The notes under the pieces: model-generated
Told to the model about the DNA's origin: nothing
The model's database searches: none
Seen by the model: the letters and a program-made list of their open reading frames with translations, nothing else
NCBI GenBank assembly: GCA_019240835.1
Contig: JAFAXQ010000197.1
Coordinates: 1-58,953 of the forward strand
Length of the DNA: 58,953 bases
Source: Ktedonobacteraceae bacterium
GTDB lineage: Bacteria; Chloroflexota; Ktedonobacteria; Ktedonobacterales; Ktedonobacteraceae
Direction: 5' to 3'
Program-made: the position numbers and the translations under genes
Part shown: positions 26,204 through 36,516 of the stretch, one piece after another
Layout: each line of letters begins with the position of its first letter
Position numbering within the stretch: the first letter of the stretch is position 1

Positions 26204-26896
26204 CTACGGCTTGGTCTGCGGGGAATCGACTATCATCCCAGCAACGACAAGTGTAATGACGTGCTCGCGTGTGCCTGCGACCGCGGCGGCGGAGGAAACA
26301 TCCTCATCTGGTATAAGCATCTGGTACAAGGGAAGAAAGGCGAGATAGGACTGGCATATCTGCACTAGCAGAGTAAGCTGTATGACAGGATGGAAATCAG
26401 AGCGTAGCAGTCCCGCCTTACGTGCAGTGCGAAAGAGTGCTCCGAACCGGTCAACATCTTCCGTGCTCAATTGTGAGGCGATCTTTGCGTATGCCCGCCA
26501 GCCTTCTGCCTGTTCCCACAGCAGTATGCGCATGAAGCGTGGATGCCCTAGGAAGTAATCAAAAACTGCTTGCACCATCGTTTCGAGTAATGTCCTGAAC
26601 CGCTGAGCATCAGAGGCAACACTTTCATCTGCAAGCAAGGGCGTGAGCATATGCGCCTGCAGCTCGGCCATTTCCCTGTCAGCACGCTTGAGTATCTCTG
26701 CATAGAGGCCGAGCTTATCGTCAAAGTACTGAAAGATCAGACTTTTGTTGTAGCCCGCCAACGTCGCAATGGCATCGATACGCGCCCCATCAAAACCATG
26801 TTCAGCGAAGACAGCTTCTGCCGCGTTAAGAATCGCCTCGCGTGCCGCCTGTGCATCATGTGCTCTTCCTCGTCTACTGCCAGGTTCAGACATCAT
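26204..26896 (-). CDS. TetR family transcriptional regulator
   Basis: This 230-aa protein has an N-terminal TetR-type HTH (residues 17-63: REAILNAAEAVFAEHGFDGA then IDAIATLAGYNKSLIFQYFDDK) and a helical ligand-binding domain. It lies 27 bases upstream of the P450, with which it likely forms an operon. Two palindromes just before its start (26919-26932, 26938-26949) fit autoregulation. Either of two adjacent ATGs may be used. Confidence 0.92.
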   Translation of the reverse strand: MMSEPGSRRGRAHDAQAAREAILNAAEAVFAEHGFDGARIDAIATLAGYNKSLIFQYFDDKLGLYAEILKRADREMAELQAHMLTPLLADESVASDAQRFRTLLETMVQAVFDYFLGHPRFMRILLWEQAEGWRAYAKIASQLSTEDVDRFGALFRTARKAGLLRSDFHPVIQLTLLVQICQSYLAFLPLYQMLIPDEDVSSAAAVAGTREHVITLVVAGMIVDSPQTKP

Positions 26897-26918
26897 TTTC
26901 TATTCCCCTCTTTTAAAC

Positions 26919-26949
26919 TAACTAGATAGTTATCAAACTAACTAGTTAG
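26919..26949 (-). promoter_or_regulatory. Paired palindromic operators before the TetR gene
   Basis: TAACTAGATAGTTA (26919-26932) and CTAACTAGTTAG (26938-26949) are perfect or near-perfect palindromes sharing the half-site CTAACTA, 19-20 bp centre to centre. This is the usual arrangement for a TetR dimer pair next to its own gene. Confidence 0.65.
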
Positions 26950-27028
26950 ATTATAACCAAGAAAAAAGAAAATGTCAAGGGGTAAGCGATACGTCGTAAC
27001 TGTCTTGGTGTGGAAAGAACTTTCAAAT

Positions 27029-27050
27029 CGGTAATGAATTGGGCCCCTAC
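27029..27050 (-). repeat. Degenerate REP-like element
   Basis: A word ending in GGGCCCCTAC after an AATGAATT stretch resembles the REP units at 12554-12577 and 58600-58623 and stands in a gene-free gap between the TetR and hsdM genes. Confidence 0.35.
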
Positions 27051-27167
27051 CAGGCGTCTGTACAAAAACATGATGCCCGACCACAAGGATCAAGACTTGC
27101 CAGACACAGCCTTTTCTTGCTACAATAAGCACCTGACATAATACTAGACGCGGAGAATACAACAGGC

Positions 27168-29870
27168 TTGGCAAAACTAACCCTTGCGCAACTGGAGCGT
27201 CACCTGTACGGGGCTGCCGAGATCCTGCGTGGCAAGATGGATGCCTCAGAGTTTAAAGAATATATCTTCGGTATGCTCTTCCTGAAACGTTGCGCTGATG
27301 TATTTGTAGAGCAGTATAAGCGTGTCTATGAAGGTGGGAGGGCGCGTGGTGAGAGCGAAGAGGATGCGCTAGCACGTGCAGAGGACACGGATAGCTACCC
27401 CACCACATTTTTTGTGCCGCCCGTCTCACGCTGGGACTATATTGAAACGCAAGCACGCTCACGTAGCCATGTAGGCAGTATGCTCAATACGGCGTTGCAG
27501 AATTTAGAAAGGGAGAATGAACCCTTGTACGGGGTGCTGAGCCATATCGACTTCAACCATACTGTGGGCAGGACTTCGATCTCGGACCAGAAACTACACG
27601 ACTTGGTGGAGCATTTTAGCAAGCAGCGTTTGCGCGAAGATGATTTTGAGGTGCCTGACCTGCTCGGTGCTGCTTATGAGTATCTCATCAGTCAGTTCGC
27701 TGACTCGGCAGGCAAGAAGGGCGGCGAGTTCTATACGCCCCGCGATGTGACACGCTTGATGGTACGCCTGCTCAAGCCTAAGGAGGGCATGCGCATCTAC
27801 GACCCCTGTGTAGGATCGGGCGGTATGCTCATCTACGCAAAGCAGTACGTAGAGGAACATGGCGGCAATCCCAATAATCTGAGCCTGTTTGGCCAGGACA
27901 ATAACGGCGGGGTCTGGTCCATCTGCAAGATGAATATGATCCTGCATGGCATTAAGAAAGCCAAGATCGAGAACGATGATACATTAGCACGTCCCAGGCA
28001 CAAGGAGCCAGACGGTAGCCTGACCCGTTTTGATCGCGTCATCAGCAATCCACCTTTTAGCCAGGATTACCGTCGGGATGAGATGGAATATCAGAGCCGC
28101 TTCCACCTGTTCTGTCTCCAGACGGGCAAGAAGGCAGACCTGATGTTCGCGCAACACATGCTAGCGGTGCTGCGTGCGGGCGGCAAGCTGGCGACAGTGA
28201 TGCCCCACGGAGTGCTCTTCCGAGGAGGCGTTGAGAAGCAGATTCGTCGATGGTTGACCGAGGAGAAGGATGCCCTAGAGGCTGTGATCGGCCTGCCCGC
28301 CAATCTCTTCTATGGTACGGGTATCCCGGCCTGTATCCTGGTGATGCGCTATGAGCACTCCAAACCGCCAGAGCGCAAGGGCAAGGTGCTCTTCATCAAT
28401 GCAGACGCCGAGTATGGCGAGAACCGCGCCCAGAACTACCTGCGGCCAGAGGATATAGAGAAGATTGCCGTGACGTTCGAGGAGTTCCGCTCTGTAGCGA
28501 CCTACGCGGGTTATGGCTACTATGCACGTGTAGTGAGCAGCAAGGAACTGGCCACGAACGACTGGAACCTGAACATTCGCCGCTACGCCGATAACTCGCC
28601 ACCGCCTGAGCCGCAGGATGTACGCGCCCATCTCCTTGGCGGCATCCCCAAAGCCGAAGTCACTGACAAAGCGGCTCTGCTCACAGTACATGGACTAGCA
28701 AGTCCGGCATACGCCGTTTTTGTCGAGCGCGACAGCCACTATTTCGACTTTGCCCCGCACCTCACTGAGCGCCGCCAGATCAAGGAGCTGCTCACAGCCA
28801 ACCCGGACATGCAGGCGCAGGAACAACGCCTGCGCAGCGCCTTCGCCACATGGTGGCAGCTTCACCAGAGCCACTTACGTAACCTGCCGACCACGCGTAC
28901 ACTAATGGTTCTGCGCGCTGACTTCCTCACCACCTTTAACGAGGCCCTCGCCCCTATCGGGCTGCTCGACCGCTACAAGATAGCAGGAGTAATGGCAAGC
29001 TGGTGGAACGAGAGCCAGTACGACCTCAAGGCGCTCGTCACTCTAGGCTTTGCTGGACTGATCGATAGCTGGATCAGCTCCATCGTCTCTGCCTTGACCG
29101 AGCCACCCGAGCAGAGCAACGGCCACCGCCTGGACGTGCTCAACCACAAACTTACGCAGCGTCTCCTGCCCGAATATCTCCGTGAGATTGACGAGAGCAA
29201 AGTCAGCATTGCCGAACTAGAGCAGCAAAAAGAAGCCTTCGAGCGCGGCGAGTACGTCGAATACACAGACAACGGCGACGATAACACAGCGAACGACACA
29301 GATGAGCAGCGCGAGGAACGCGAAGTCCGCAACTATGCCAGGGATTTAGAGCAGCAGCTTGCGGCCCTCAAAGCCAAACTGCGCCAACCCGAGCGCCGCC
29401 TACAAGAACTAAAGCGTCCACAGAAAAACAGCGCCAAGACCATGTCACTCTTCGATGACATCCCATCGCCCGAGGCCGAACTAGCTACACTGGAAGCCGA
29501 GATCGCTACCCTGCAGCAGCAACTCAGCGCCATCGAACGCGAATTGCAACCCTACCGCGACATCAAAGAACGACTCACCGAGGCCCGCCAGCACCTCAGA
29601 CAGCTCTATGACGAACTGATCACACGCCTGCAACAGGCACGCAGCGCTCTAACCTCCGCCCAATGCGAGCAACTCATCCTCGACCTCTGCAAAGACGAAA
29701 TCGCCGTCCAACTCGAACGCTACATCACCGCCCACCGCCAGCAAGTCATCGTCACCTTTGAAACCTGGTGGGACAAATACCATGTTACGTTACGTGAGAT
29801 TGAGGCTAAACGAGACGAGGCGGCACAACGGTTAGGCAGTATGTTGAGGGGACTGGGATATGTCAACTGA
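27168..29870 (+). CDS. hsdM: Type I restriction-modification methyltransferase subunit HsdM, extended
   Basis: This protein starts at TTG. Residues 1-140 are the HsdM N-terminal helical domain, and the N6-adenine methyltransferase core follows: motif I DPCVGSGG at 212-219 and catalytic NPPF at 294-297. The core ends near residue 480. A further 400 residues, unusual for HsdM (commonly about 500 aa), contain charged coiled-coil stretches around 690-730 and 750-860 and an acidic [12 protein letters not shown] linker. It methylates adenine within the site chosen by HsdS. It overlaps hsdS by 11 bases. No intact hsdR follows. Confidence 0.93.
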   Translation: MAKLTLAQLERHLYGAAEILRGKMDASEFKEYIFGMLFLKRCADVFVEQYKRVYEGGRARGESEEDALARAEDTDSYPTTFFVPPVSRWDYIETQARSRSHVGSMLNTALQNLERENEPLYGVLSHIDFNHTVGRTSISDQKLHDLVEHFSKQRLREDDFEVPDLLGAAYEYLISQFADSAGKKGGEFYTPRDVTRLMVRLLKPKEGMRIYDPCVGSGGMLIYAKQYVEEHGGNPNNLSLFGQDNNGGVWSICKMNMILHGIKKAKIENDDTLARPRHKEPDGSLTRFDRVISNPPFSQDYRRDEMEYQSRFHLFCLQTGKKADLMFAQHMLAVLRAGGKLATVMPHGVLFRGGVEKQIRRWLTEEKDALEAVIGLPANLFYGTGIPACILVMRYEHSKPPERKGKVLFINADAEYGENRAQNYLRPEDIEKIAVTFEEFRSVATYAGYGYYARVVSSKELATNDWNLNIRRYADNSPPPEPQDVRAHLLGGIPKAEVTDKAALLTVHGLASPAYAVFVERDSHYFDFAPHLTERRQIKELLTANPDMQAQEQRLRSAFATWWQLHQSHLRNLPTTRTLMVLRADFLTTFNEALAPIGLLDRYKIAGVMASWWNESQYDLKALVTLGFAGLIDSWISSIVSALTEPPEQSNGHRLDVLNHKLTQRLLPEYLREIDESKVSIAELEQQKEAFERGEYVEYTDNGDDNTANDTDEQREEREVRNYARDLEQQLAALKAKLRQPERRLQELKRPQKNSAKTMSLFDDIPSPEAELATLEAEIATLQQQLSAIERELQPYRDIKERLTEARQHLRQLYDELITRLQQARSALTSAQCEQLILDLCKDEIAVQLERYITAHRQQVIVTFETWWDKYHVTLREIEAKRDEAAQRLGSMLRGLGYVN

Positions 29871-30450
29871 TCTTCCACTCATTCCACTAGCTGAATTGGC
29901 AATAGTAAACCCACCTGTATCTACAGACCACCTTGAACTAGACAATACCGTGTCCTTTATTCCTATGGCTGATGTTACCGAAACAGGTCAGTGGGTCAAA
30001 CACCAGGTACGAAAATTGAGAGAAGTTAGAAATGGATATACACTCTTTCAAGAAGGTGATGTTCTCTTCGCTAAGATAACTCCATGTATGGAGAACGGCA
30101 AAGGAGCACACGCTATTGGCCTGGTAAACAAAGTAGGATTTGGCACAACTGAGTTTCATGTGCTACGAGCAAAGCCCTTTACTGATGCACGTTTCATCTA
30201 TCACTGGCTTCAATCAGAAGGGCTACGACTCCGAGCCAAAGCGATGATGACAGGCTCAGCAGGACAGCAGCGTGTCCCTGCTGAGTTCTTTGAACATTTT
30301 AAGGTGCCATTTCTTCCTCTGGTTGAACAACAGCGCATTGCCGAAATCCTCGACACCTTTGACACTCAGATTCAAGAAACCGAGCGCCTCATCAATAAGC
30401 TCAAACAACAAAAAAAAGGCCTCATGCATGATCTGTTGATGGGGCAGTGA
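29860..30450 (+). CDS. hsdS: Half-size type I specificity subunit HsdS (single TRD)
   Basis: This 196-aa protein has one target recognition domain (about residues 1-145) followed by one conserved helical repeat ([20 protein letters not shown], then [20 protein letters not shown]). A normal HsdS has two of each and about 400 residues. Half-size subunits can work as dimers recognising a palindromic split site, so it may be functional with the extended HsdM. It overlaps hsdM by 11 bases. A weak hairpin follows its stop. Confidence 0.9.
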   Translation: MSTDLPLIPLAELAIVNPPVSTDHLELDNTVSFIPMADVTETGQWVKHQVRKLREVRNGYTLFQEGDVLFAKITPCMENGKGAHAIGLVNKVGFGTTEFHVLRAKPFTDARFIYHWLQSEGLRLRAKAMMTGSAGQQRVPAEFFEHFKVPFLPLVEQQRIAEILDTFDTQIQETERLINKLKQQKKGLMHDLLMGQ

Positions 30451-30478
30451 CCGTAGGGGTATGATTGATCGCACCACG

Positions 30479-30496
30479 GGGAGTGACAACGCTCCC
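30479..30496 (+). terminator. Possible terminator after hsdS
   Basis: A 7-bp stem including one G-T pair (30479-30485 with 30490-30496) with loop ACAA is followed by TTCTTCATT. It sits about 30 bp after hsdS. Confidence 0.4.
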
Positions 30497-30718
30497 TTCT
30501 TCATTGACGTATATTACAGGCCCATACGCATCCTCGCTGCTGAGAGATGTGATAGGATGAAGAGCGAGGACATTTCTTCCTCACAAACACAGGGTGAGCC
30601 TTCGCAACGCCGGGTGTTGCTCTGTGATTCAAACCACCCAATCGTCCCTCATCCGTCTCCCTCGCTCTTGCGGATGAGCCATCTATCGTGTGCATTGACC
30701 TAGAAGGGAGGATCCATC

Positions 30719-31270
30719 ATGCAAGAGGCACTGCTGTCGCCACTTGCCGCCTGGCATAACTTTTACGGCATCATCGGCTCCGCTGCTGCGACGCTGACGG
30801 GCTTGCTGTTCGTGGCCATGGGCTTGATCCCGGCGGTGCGAGCGCCGTCGCCCAGTAGCGGGGTCGCGGCATTCAGCACACCGAACGTCGTGCATTTTGG
30901 TGCCGCGCTCCTGGTGGCCGCGATTCTCAGTGCGCCCTGGCAGGCGCTCTGGACTGCTGCCCTGCCGCTGGGCCTCGCAGGGCTTGGGGGGGCGAGCTAT
31001 GTGATCATCGTGCTCCGGCGGGCACGCCGTCAGACGGTTTATCAACCGGTACTGGAGGACTGGCTATGGCATACCGTCTTGCCGCTGGCCTCCTACACTG
31101 CCCTCGTCGTCGGGGCGCTTCTGCTGCCAGACCATCCAGCACTGGCACTGTTCGTCATCGCCGCGGCAACGGTGCTGCTGCTGTTCATCGGCATCCACAA
31201 CGCCTGGGATAACGTGACCTATATTACCACCGAACTCTCCCAGCCGGAGAACAAGCGTCAGGACCAGTGA
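30719..31270 (+). CDS. Hypothetical membrane protein, 183 aa
   Basis: This protein has five hydrophobic stretches (about residues 15-38, 58-78, 80-100, 120-138 and 140-160). It begins LAAWHNFYGIIGSAAATLTGLLFVAMGL, a pattern common in uncharacterised membrane proteins. It is more GC-rich at third positions than its neighbours. AGAAGGGAGG lies eight bases before the ATG. With the amine oxidase it lies between hsdS and the hsdR remnant, so it probably arrived by insertion. Confidence 0.75.
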   Translation: MQEALLSPLAAWHNFYGIIGSAAATLTGLLFVAMGLIPAVRAPSPSSGVAAFSTPNVVHFGAALLVAAILSAPWQALWTAALPLGLAGLGGASYVIIVLRRARRQTVYQPVLEDWLWHTVLPLASYTALVVGALLLPDHPALALFVIAAATVLLLFIGIHNAWDNVTYITTELSQPENKRQDQ

Positions 31271-31329
31271 GAGCGTCTTCTCGTGTCTGATGTTCATCCA
31301 GCTCTTGTGACCTGAAGAGGAGAAGAACC

Positions 31330-32751
31330 ATGACCCAAATCGCTATCGTCGGAGCGGGAATTGCGGGACTCAACGCAGCCCTCACCTTGCAGGACGCCGG
31401 TCTCTCGTGTACCATCTACGAAGCGTCCAATCGTATCGGCGGTCGCATACACTCTGATGCCGTGACTTGGGCGGATGGGATGGTCAGCGAGTGGTGTGGG
31501 GAATTCATTGACGCCGCCCATGAAACCATTCACCAGTTGATCAAGCGTTTCGGCCTGCGCACCATTGACTTGGGAGGCGGACGAACTGACCAGGCACGAA
31601 GCGTGCTATATTTCCGCAATCGCTATTATCCTGCCGAAGAACTGGCCGAGGACTTGCAGACCCTCGCACCACTTTTACAACAGCAGTTCCAGGAAGCGGG
31701 TTTCCCGACGACCTATGCGCACTTTACCCCAGAAGGGGTGAGGCTCGATCATCTCAGTGTGTATGACTGGATTGAGCAGTACATCGAGGGCGGGCACACA
31801 GTGCCAGTGAGCCATCTGTTGGATTCTGCCTGTACCGGTCTCTACGGTCTGGATAGTCGCGAGCAAAGTGCTCTCAATCTGGTGTACCTGTTTGGCTCGT
31901 CAGCCCTGACGAGCGGTTTGACCGGCTCTGGGCCGATGCAAACAAGCCGCAAGATTGTGGGAGGCAACCAGCAACTGCCGCTGGCTCTTGCCCGCAGTTT
32001 GCCGCAAGGGTGCATCCAGTTGAGTCATCAACTGGTGGCGCTTGAACGAACGAGCGATGCTTCGCTCATCTTGACGTTTGCTACTGCTAGTGGCACCCGG
32101 CAAGTGCAGTGCGACTATGCGATTCTCGCTCTGCCGTTCAGCGCCTTACGCCACGTCGATTATCGACGGGCCGGATTTGATGCGCTGAAACAGATTGCCA
32201 TTGAAGAGCTTGGCTACGGCACCATCTCCAAGCTCTTCTTACAGTTCGATCAGCCTTACTGGTACGAGAATGGCCCTTGGCCTCACCCGGACAATGGCTT
32301 TGTCATCACAGACCTGGAGATACAGGTGCTCTGGGACGCTTCCCGTGGTCAAACCGGCTCAAGTGGGTTGTTTGTCGATTATACGAGCGGACACCGAGGA
32401 GCCGCATATGCGCCCCTGACGGCCTATTCCACGACTGATGATTCTCCAAACCTGCAGCAGTATGCTCAGAACTGCCTCCAGCAATTGGAGTATGTCTTCC
32501 CCGGCATCAGCGCCCACTATACCGGTAAGGCGGCGTTGAGCTATCCCACCGGTGACCCTTTTCTTCTGGGCAGTTACGCCTGCTGGCGTGTTGGACAGTA
32601 TACCCACTTCGGTGGCTACGAGGGCGTGCGCCAGGGACCAGTTCACTTTGCGGGCGAACATTGCTCGGTCGAGTTCCAGGGCTTTATGGAAGGCGCAGCC
32701 AGAGAGGGCGCACGGGCTGCTGGGGAGATTGTGCAGGACGTAGCGATTTAG
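31330..32751 (+). CDS. FAD-dependent flavin amine oxidase family protein
   Basis: This 473-aa protein opens with the dinucleotide-binding motif GAGIAGLNAAL (residues 7-17), then EASNRIGGRIHS, as in flavin-containing amine oxidases. The C-terminal FAD motif is HFAGEHCSVEFQGFMEGAARE. No signal peptide is seen, so it is probably cytosolic. Substrate is unknown (polyamine, monoamine or amino acid). AAGAGGAGAAG precedes the ATG. It interrupts the hsdS-hsdR order, with the hsdR 3' remnant beginning about 30 bases after its stop. Confidence 0.88.
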   Translation: MTQIAIVGAGIAGLNAALTLQDAGLSCTIYEASNRIGGRIHSDAVTWADGMVSEWCGEFIDAAHETIHQLIKRFGLRTIDLGGGRTDQARSVLYFRNRYYPAEELAEDLQTLAPLLQQQFQEAGFPTTYAHFTPEGVRLDHLSVYDWIEQYIEGGHTVPVSHLLDSACTGLYGLDSREQSALNLVYLFGSSALTSGLTGSGPMQTSRKIVGGNQQLPLALARSLPQGCIQLSHQLVALERTSDASLILTFATASGTRQVQCDYAILALPFSALRHVDYRRAGFDALKQIAIEELGYGTISKLFLQFDQPYWYENGPWPHPDNGFVITDLEIQVLWDASRGQTGSSGLFVDYTSGHRGAAYAPLTAYSTTDDSPNLQQYAQNCLQQLEYVFPGISAHYTGKAALSYPTGDPFLLGSYACWRVGQYTHFGGYEGVRQGPVHFAGEHCSVEFQGFMEGAAREGARAAGEIVQDVAI

Positions 32752-32783
32752 ATTGAGTTTCCCTCCCCTTTACTGACACATAG

Positions 32784-33334
32784 CAGAACAACTGGGCAGC
32801 CCTTACAGCCGAACTGGAAAAATTTATCCACAAAGCACGCAAGCCACGAGATATCGACAAGACCGGACTAGACCCTGTTACGGAACGGCCTTTCCTCGGT
32901 ATTCTAGAGGAAGAGATCCGCAAGGATGACCGGCGTTATCGGTCAAAGAGTGGCCAGGGGATGACAGGCGAGCCACTCAACGACGCGGAATTACAGGAAC
33001 TCGCAGGCATCACAAGGGAATTATTGGACCTCATCCGCCATGAGATCGAAGACGTTGACTTCTGGCGCTACCCAGAGGAGCAAACGCGCTTGCGCAAGCA
33101 GATCGGCATCAGAATCGACGAACTAGGGCTTGTACCCTACCAGCGCAGAGGTGCCGCCGCTGCCCGCCTCATCTCGCTGGCTAGAGCACTACATGCGCGC
33201 CTACTCAACCAAGACACGTCACCCACCTGCACGAACCGCGCCACAACAGCGCCTTCTGGCAACGTGTCGAGCAAGCTCTGCCCGATTTCGCCGCATGCAA
33301 ACAATGGCCCGCCGAAAATGGCAGCAGATACTGA
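32784..33334 (+). pseudogene. hsdR 3' remnant (type I restriction subunit), frameshifted
   Basis: From a stop codon at 32781-32783 an open frame reads LTAELEKFIHKARKPRDI, DKTGLDPVTERPFLGILEEE, then LQELAGITRELLDLIRHEI and VDFWRYPEEQTRLRKQI. This matches the C-terminal helical domain of HsdR-type restriction subunits. Near 33207 the frame changes and a second frame reads sensibly (HNSAFWQRVEQALPDFAA) to a stop at 33332. The helicase and nuclease domains are absent, so restriction activity is lost. The identity rests on the domain pattern by eye. Confidence 0.65.
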
Positions 33335-33485
33335 AAGTGAGCATCCAAAAAGTACCACTTTGTTTCAAATTGTATCTCTCCACAAAAAACCTCATACTAT
33401 ACTTACGCCATGATTAATACGTGTTCATGCTTCATGATACCTTCACTGCTAACGTTCATTGCAGCCAGAGAGGAGCAACTGCTCT

Positions 33486-34478
33486 ATGTCCATGGTAAAC
33501 CGTTTTGCCCGAGCCCTTGAAACTAGGGCCAATGTCGAGCTAGACGACAGAGATAGAGGAGGCATGCTCGGCGAAGATCACGTTGAGCGCATTATTGCCA
33601 AGTATGTCGATGAAGGGCGCAATGGCTGCTACATCCGTAATCCCCTTATTCCGCATCCGAGGAAACCAGGTCGCTTTTTAGAGACGGATTTTCTTGTCTA
33701 CACGCGGGGCACTTTGTACTGCGTGGAGACCAAGAACTACCAGGGAAAGGTCTACTATCCGGTGCGCTACCGTACCGTCTATGTTGAGAAAGGCTGGTTC
33801 ATCTTTAAGCGGCGTGTGACACAGACGGTGCTTGATGGGTATGACTACTCGCAGATGATTCAGGAGAAGAGAGAACCCAATGGCCAGATTACCAAAATAA
33901 CGAAGCCCAATCCTTTTCTCACGACCAAAAGGTACATTGAGGATCTCAAGCCACACCTTTACCGTATCGAGCCGCGTCTGGCAACCCTGCCGGTCTATCC
34001 CGTGCTCGTCTTCCTAGAGAAGACGGATATGAGTGCCATCCATCAATTTGACGCTGGCATTCTACAAATCTCTCAGCTCCCTGCATTCTTTGAAAAGTAC
34101 AGTAATCCAGCATTCGCACGCACCCCTACCCTTTGGGTACAGCAGGCGCTGTCCATGCTGTCAACGTGGGACCGCATCCTGACAACTGACAACGACTGGA
34201 TCAACGGAACCATCACAGATAGAGATTTCTGCTATAAAGATACGAATGGCTGCACGCACTGTATTCCCTATGCATCTATTCGTGAGCTTGAACTGCGCAG
34301 AGAGGGCACGTTTTCAGCTTACGACGACCTCATCGTCACATACGTGAACGGCAACACACACGCCTTGCGCTGCACCGGCGGAGAGATTCACCTGGAACGC
34401 TTCAAAGGGGAGCAGCAGGTACACAAATTACGCAATGTGAGCAGGGTGATAGTGGGCGTAGCGAATAAATCTCAGTAG
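33486..34478 (+). CDS. NERD-domain (nuclease-related) protein
   Basis: This 330-aa protein has an N-terminal NERD domain (about residues 20-150): GEDHVERII, LIPHPRKPGRFLETDFLVYTRGTLYCVETKNYQG. The E-x(n)-D...E-x-K pattern is that of a restriction-like nuclease core. The C-terminal half has no recognised domain. I chose the ATG at 33486, twelve bases after GAGAGGAG, rather than the upstream in-frame codon. Position next to the remnant restriction locus suggests a former defence island, but nuclease activity is inferred. Confidence 0.82.
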   Translation: MSMVNRFARALETRANVELDDRDRGGMLGEDHVERIIAKYVDEGRNGCYIRNPLIPHPRKPGRFLETDFLVYTRGTLYCVETKNYQGKVYYPVRYRTVYVEKGWFIFKRRVTQTVLDGYDYSQMIQEKREPNGQITKITKPNPFLTTKRYIEDLKPHLYRIEPRLATLPVYPVLVFLEKTDMSAIHQFDAGILQISQLPAFFEKYSNPAFARTPTLWVQQALSMLSTWDRILTTDNDWINGTITDRDFCYKDTNGCTHCIPYASIRELELRREGTFSAYDDLIVTYVNGNTHALRCTGGEIHLERFKGEQQVHKLRNVSRVIVGVANKSQ

Positions 34479-34589
34479 AGCAGTCCCCTGCAAACAGCAT
34501 ATGCGAAGATGCGAACCAACGACACGCCAGCACGATAGACTATAATGTTATTGGTCAAGAGTAGCAGCTACTAGACAAAGAGTGACAAG

Positions 34590-35384
34590 ATGGACTTAGG
34601 ACTCAAAGAGAAAGTAGCATTGGTCTTAGCGGCAAGTAAGGGACTGGGACGCGCTAGTGCATCTGCGTTGGCAGCAGAAGGAGCCTTTGTCACTATCGGT
34701 GCGCGTAACAAGCAGGCATTAGAAATGGCAGCTCAGCACATCCAACGTGAGAGTGGGAGCCGCGTGCTTGCTGTGCCCACCGACGTGACGAAAGAAGCAG
34801 ACCTCGCAGCCATTGTTGCAGCCACAACACAGCAGTTTGGTCACATTGATATCCTTGTGAACAATGCAGGAGGGCCGCCTTCAGGGACATTTGCCACTGT
34901 CGGTGATGAGCAATGGCAGGCAGCATTTGAAATGAACTTTCTCAGTGCTGTACGGCTCATTCGGCTCGTTTTGCCACATATGCGTCCGCGTGGCAGTGGA
35001 CGTATCATCAACATTGTGAGCACCTCGGTGAAACAGCCAATAGAGGGTCTCCTGCTCTCCAACGCCACACGCATGGCAGTGGTTGGATTAGCAAAAACGC
35101 TATCTGTTGAGCTAGGTCCAGAGAACATTACGGTCAATAACGTCTGTCCAGGACGCTTTCTCACTGATCGCATCCGCCAGGGACACACGGTCAAAGAAAA
35201 GATGGCGCAGGGGATGAGTGAAGCAGAGGCACTCAATGAGCTTGCAAAAGATATCCCTTTAGGACGGATTGGCAAACCAGAGGAATTAGCTGCACTTGTC
35301 GCCTTTTTAGCATCAGAGCAGGCAAGCTATATCACTGGAACGACTATTCAGGTCGATGGTGGATTGGTGCGAGCAGTATTCTAA
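34590..35384 (+). CDS. SDR family oxidoreductase with substituted catalytic residues
   Basis: This 264-aa Rossmann-fold protein resembles 3-oxoacyl-ACP reductase-like SDRs: cofactor motif ASKGLGRA at residues 15-22, NNAGG at 91-95, and C-terminal ITGTTIQVDGG. The usual Ser-Tyr-Lys catalytic set reads Ser144, Ser157 and Arg161 (LLLSNATR), so the Tyr and Lys are missing. A subgroup of SDRs shares this S-N-x-x-R pattern; its activity is uncertain. A TATAAT at 34541 may be the -10 box, but no good -35 is seen. Confidence 0.88.
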   Translation: MDLGLKEKVALVLAASKGLGRASASALAAEGAFVTIGARNKQALEMAAQHIQRESGSRVLAVPTDVTKEADLAAIVAATTQQFGHIDILVNNAGGPPSGTFATVGDEQWQAAFEMNFLSAVRLIRLVLPHMRPRGSGRIINIVSTSVKQPIEGLLLSNATRMAVVGLAKTLSVELGPENITVNNVCPGRFLTDRIRQGHTVKEKMAQGMSEAEALNELAKDIPLGRIGKPEELAALVAFLASEQASYITGTTIQVDGGLVRAVF

Positions 35385-35645
35385 AAGCGCGTCGTCCAAG
35401 ACATTCCACTACCCAATGCCGAGGCTAGGGAAGCGTCAAAGTCCGGCCAGTTGCGTCCACGTAGCCTGTCAGATTCGTATACACCCTGTATCAGTATTAA
35501 AGAACGCCGGAAAGGCAAGCAGGTAAGGCAGAGGTCAGTTATGCAACTTGATACAATATTGCGCTTCTACGTTTCACGTGTGGCGCACGCGTTGGTACAT
35601 ATGCATTGCTGCTCCCGTAGAGCCTGATAGGAATGGAGGACTAGC

Positions 35646-36512
35646 ATGGCTCACAAAGTGTGGACGGAATCAACCCCACCCGTGCGTCGTGGTCGAAGAT
35701 GGTTACGTGCGCTGTTGATTGGTTTGGGCCTTTTTATCGCCACAACGATCGTCCTAGCGCTGACTGGCAACCCCAACCTGTACCCAACGGTCATCTTGAT
35801 TGGAAACTTTCTTGTACCAATCGTCTTTGTTGCCTTCTTGTACGATCACCAACATATTAGCTCGCTCTCGCTAGACACGGTCGCGGCAAGTTTCTGCATC
35901 GGTGGAGTCCTGGGGGTGCTTGGAGCAGCGATACTCGAATCCGTCGTGCTGCCCATCGCCACCAATCCTACTCATGGTCTGTCACTAGGTGGTGCGTTCC
36001 TTGTTGGGTTGATCGAGGAGGCAAGCAAGATTGCAGCGGTGATCTTTCTGGCGCGAAAGATGCCTCACACCTCACAGATGGATGGGCTATTGTTGGGGGG
36101 AGCGGTTGGCATGGGATTTGCCGCTCTGGAAAGCACAGGCTATGCCTTTACGGTGTTCCTCCTCAGTCATGGCCATGTCGAGGCCTCACTGCTAGAGACA
36201 GTCCTTCGGGGTCTCCTCGCGCCGTTTGGGCATGGAGTATGGACCGGCATTCTCGGTGCGGTGGTGTTCCGCGAGAGTACGCCACGTCGCTTTCGCATGA
36301 CCGGACTGGTGATCCTAACCTACCTCTTCGTTTCCTTCTTGCACGGTCTCTGGGATGGGTTGCCATCTACCATATACTTTATCATCCCGCCCGGCCTTCC
36401 AATCCCGGTAACATCACTGATACTGGGTGTGCTCGGCTTGGTGATACTCGCTGTCTTGTATCAGGGGGCGATGATTCAGCAAAGACAACCGCCAACGGTA
36501 ACACTGCCATAG
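35646..36512 (+). CDS. PrsW-like intramembrane metalloprotease
   Basis: This 288-aa protein has about eight membrane helices and the PrsW-family signature: EEASK at residues 124-128, a second helix with Glu162 (GMGFAALEST), His196 in PFGHGVW, and HGLWDGL later. These residues would hold zinc inside the membrane. PrsW clips anti-sigma factors in Bacillus, but no sigma or anti-sigma gene is next to it. AATGGAGG lies before the ATG. Confidence 0.87.
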   Translation: MAHKVWTESTPPVRRGRRWLRALLIGLGLFIATTIVLALTGNPNLYPTVILIGNFLVPIVFVAFLYDHQHISSLSLDTVAASFCIGGVLGVLGAAILESVVLPIATNPTHGLSLGGAFLVGLIEEASKIAAVIFLARKMPHTSQMDGLLLGGAVGMGFAALESTGYAFTVFLLSHGHVEASLLETVLRGLLAPFGHGVWTGILGAVVFRESTPRRFRMTGLVILTYLFVSFLHGLWDGLPSTIYFIIPPGLPIPVTSLILGVLGLVILAVLYQGAMIQQRQPPTVTLP

Positions 36513-36516
36513 ACCT

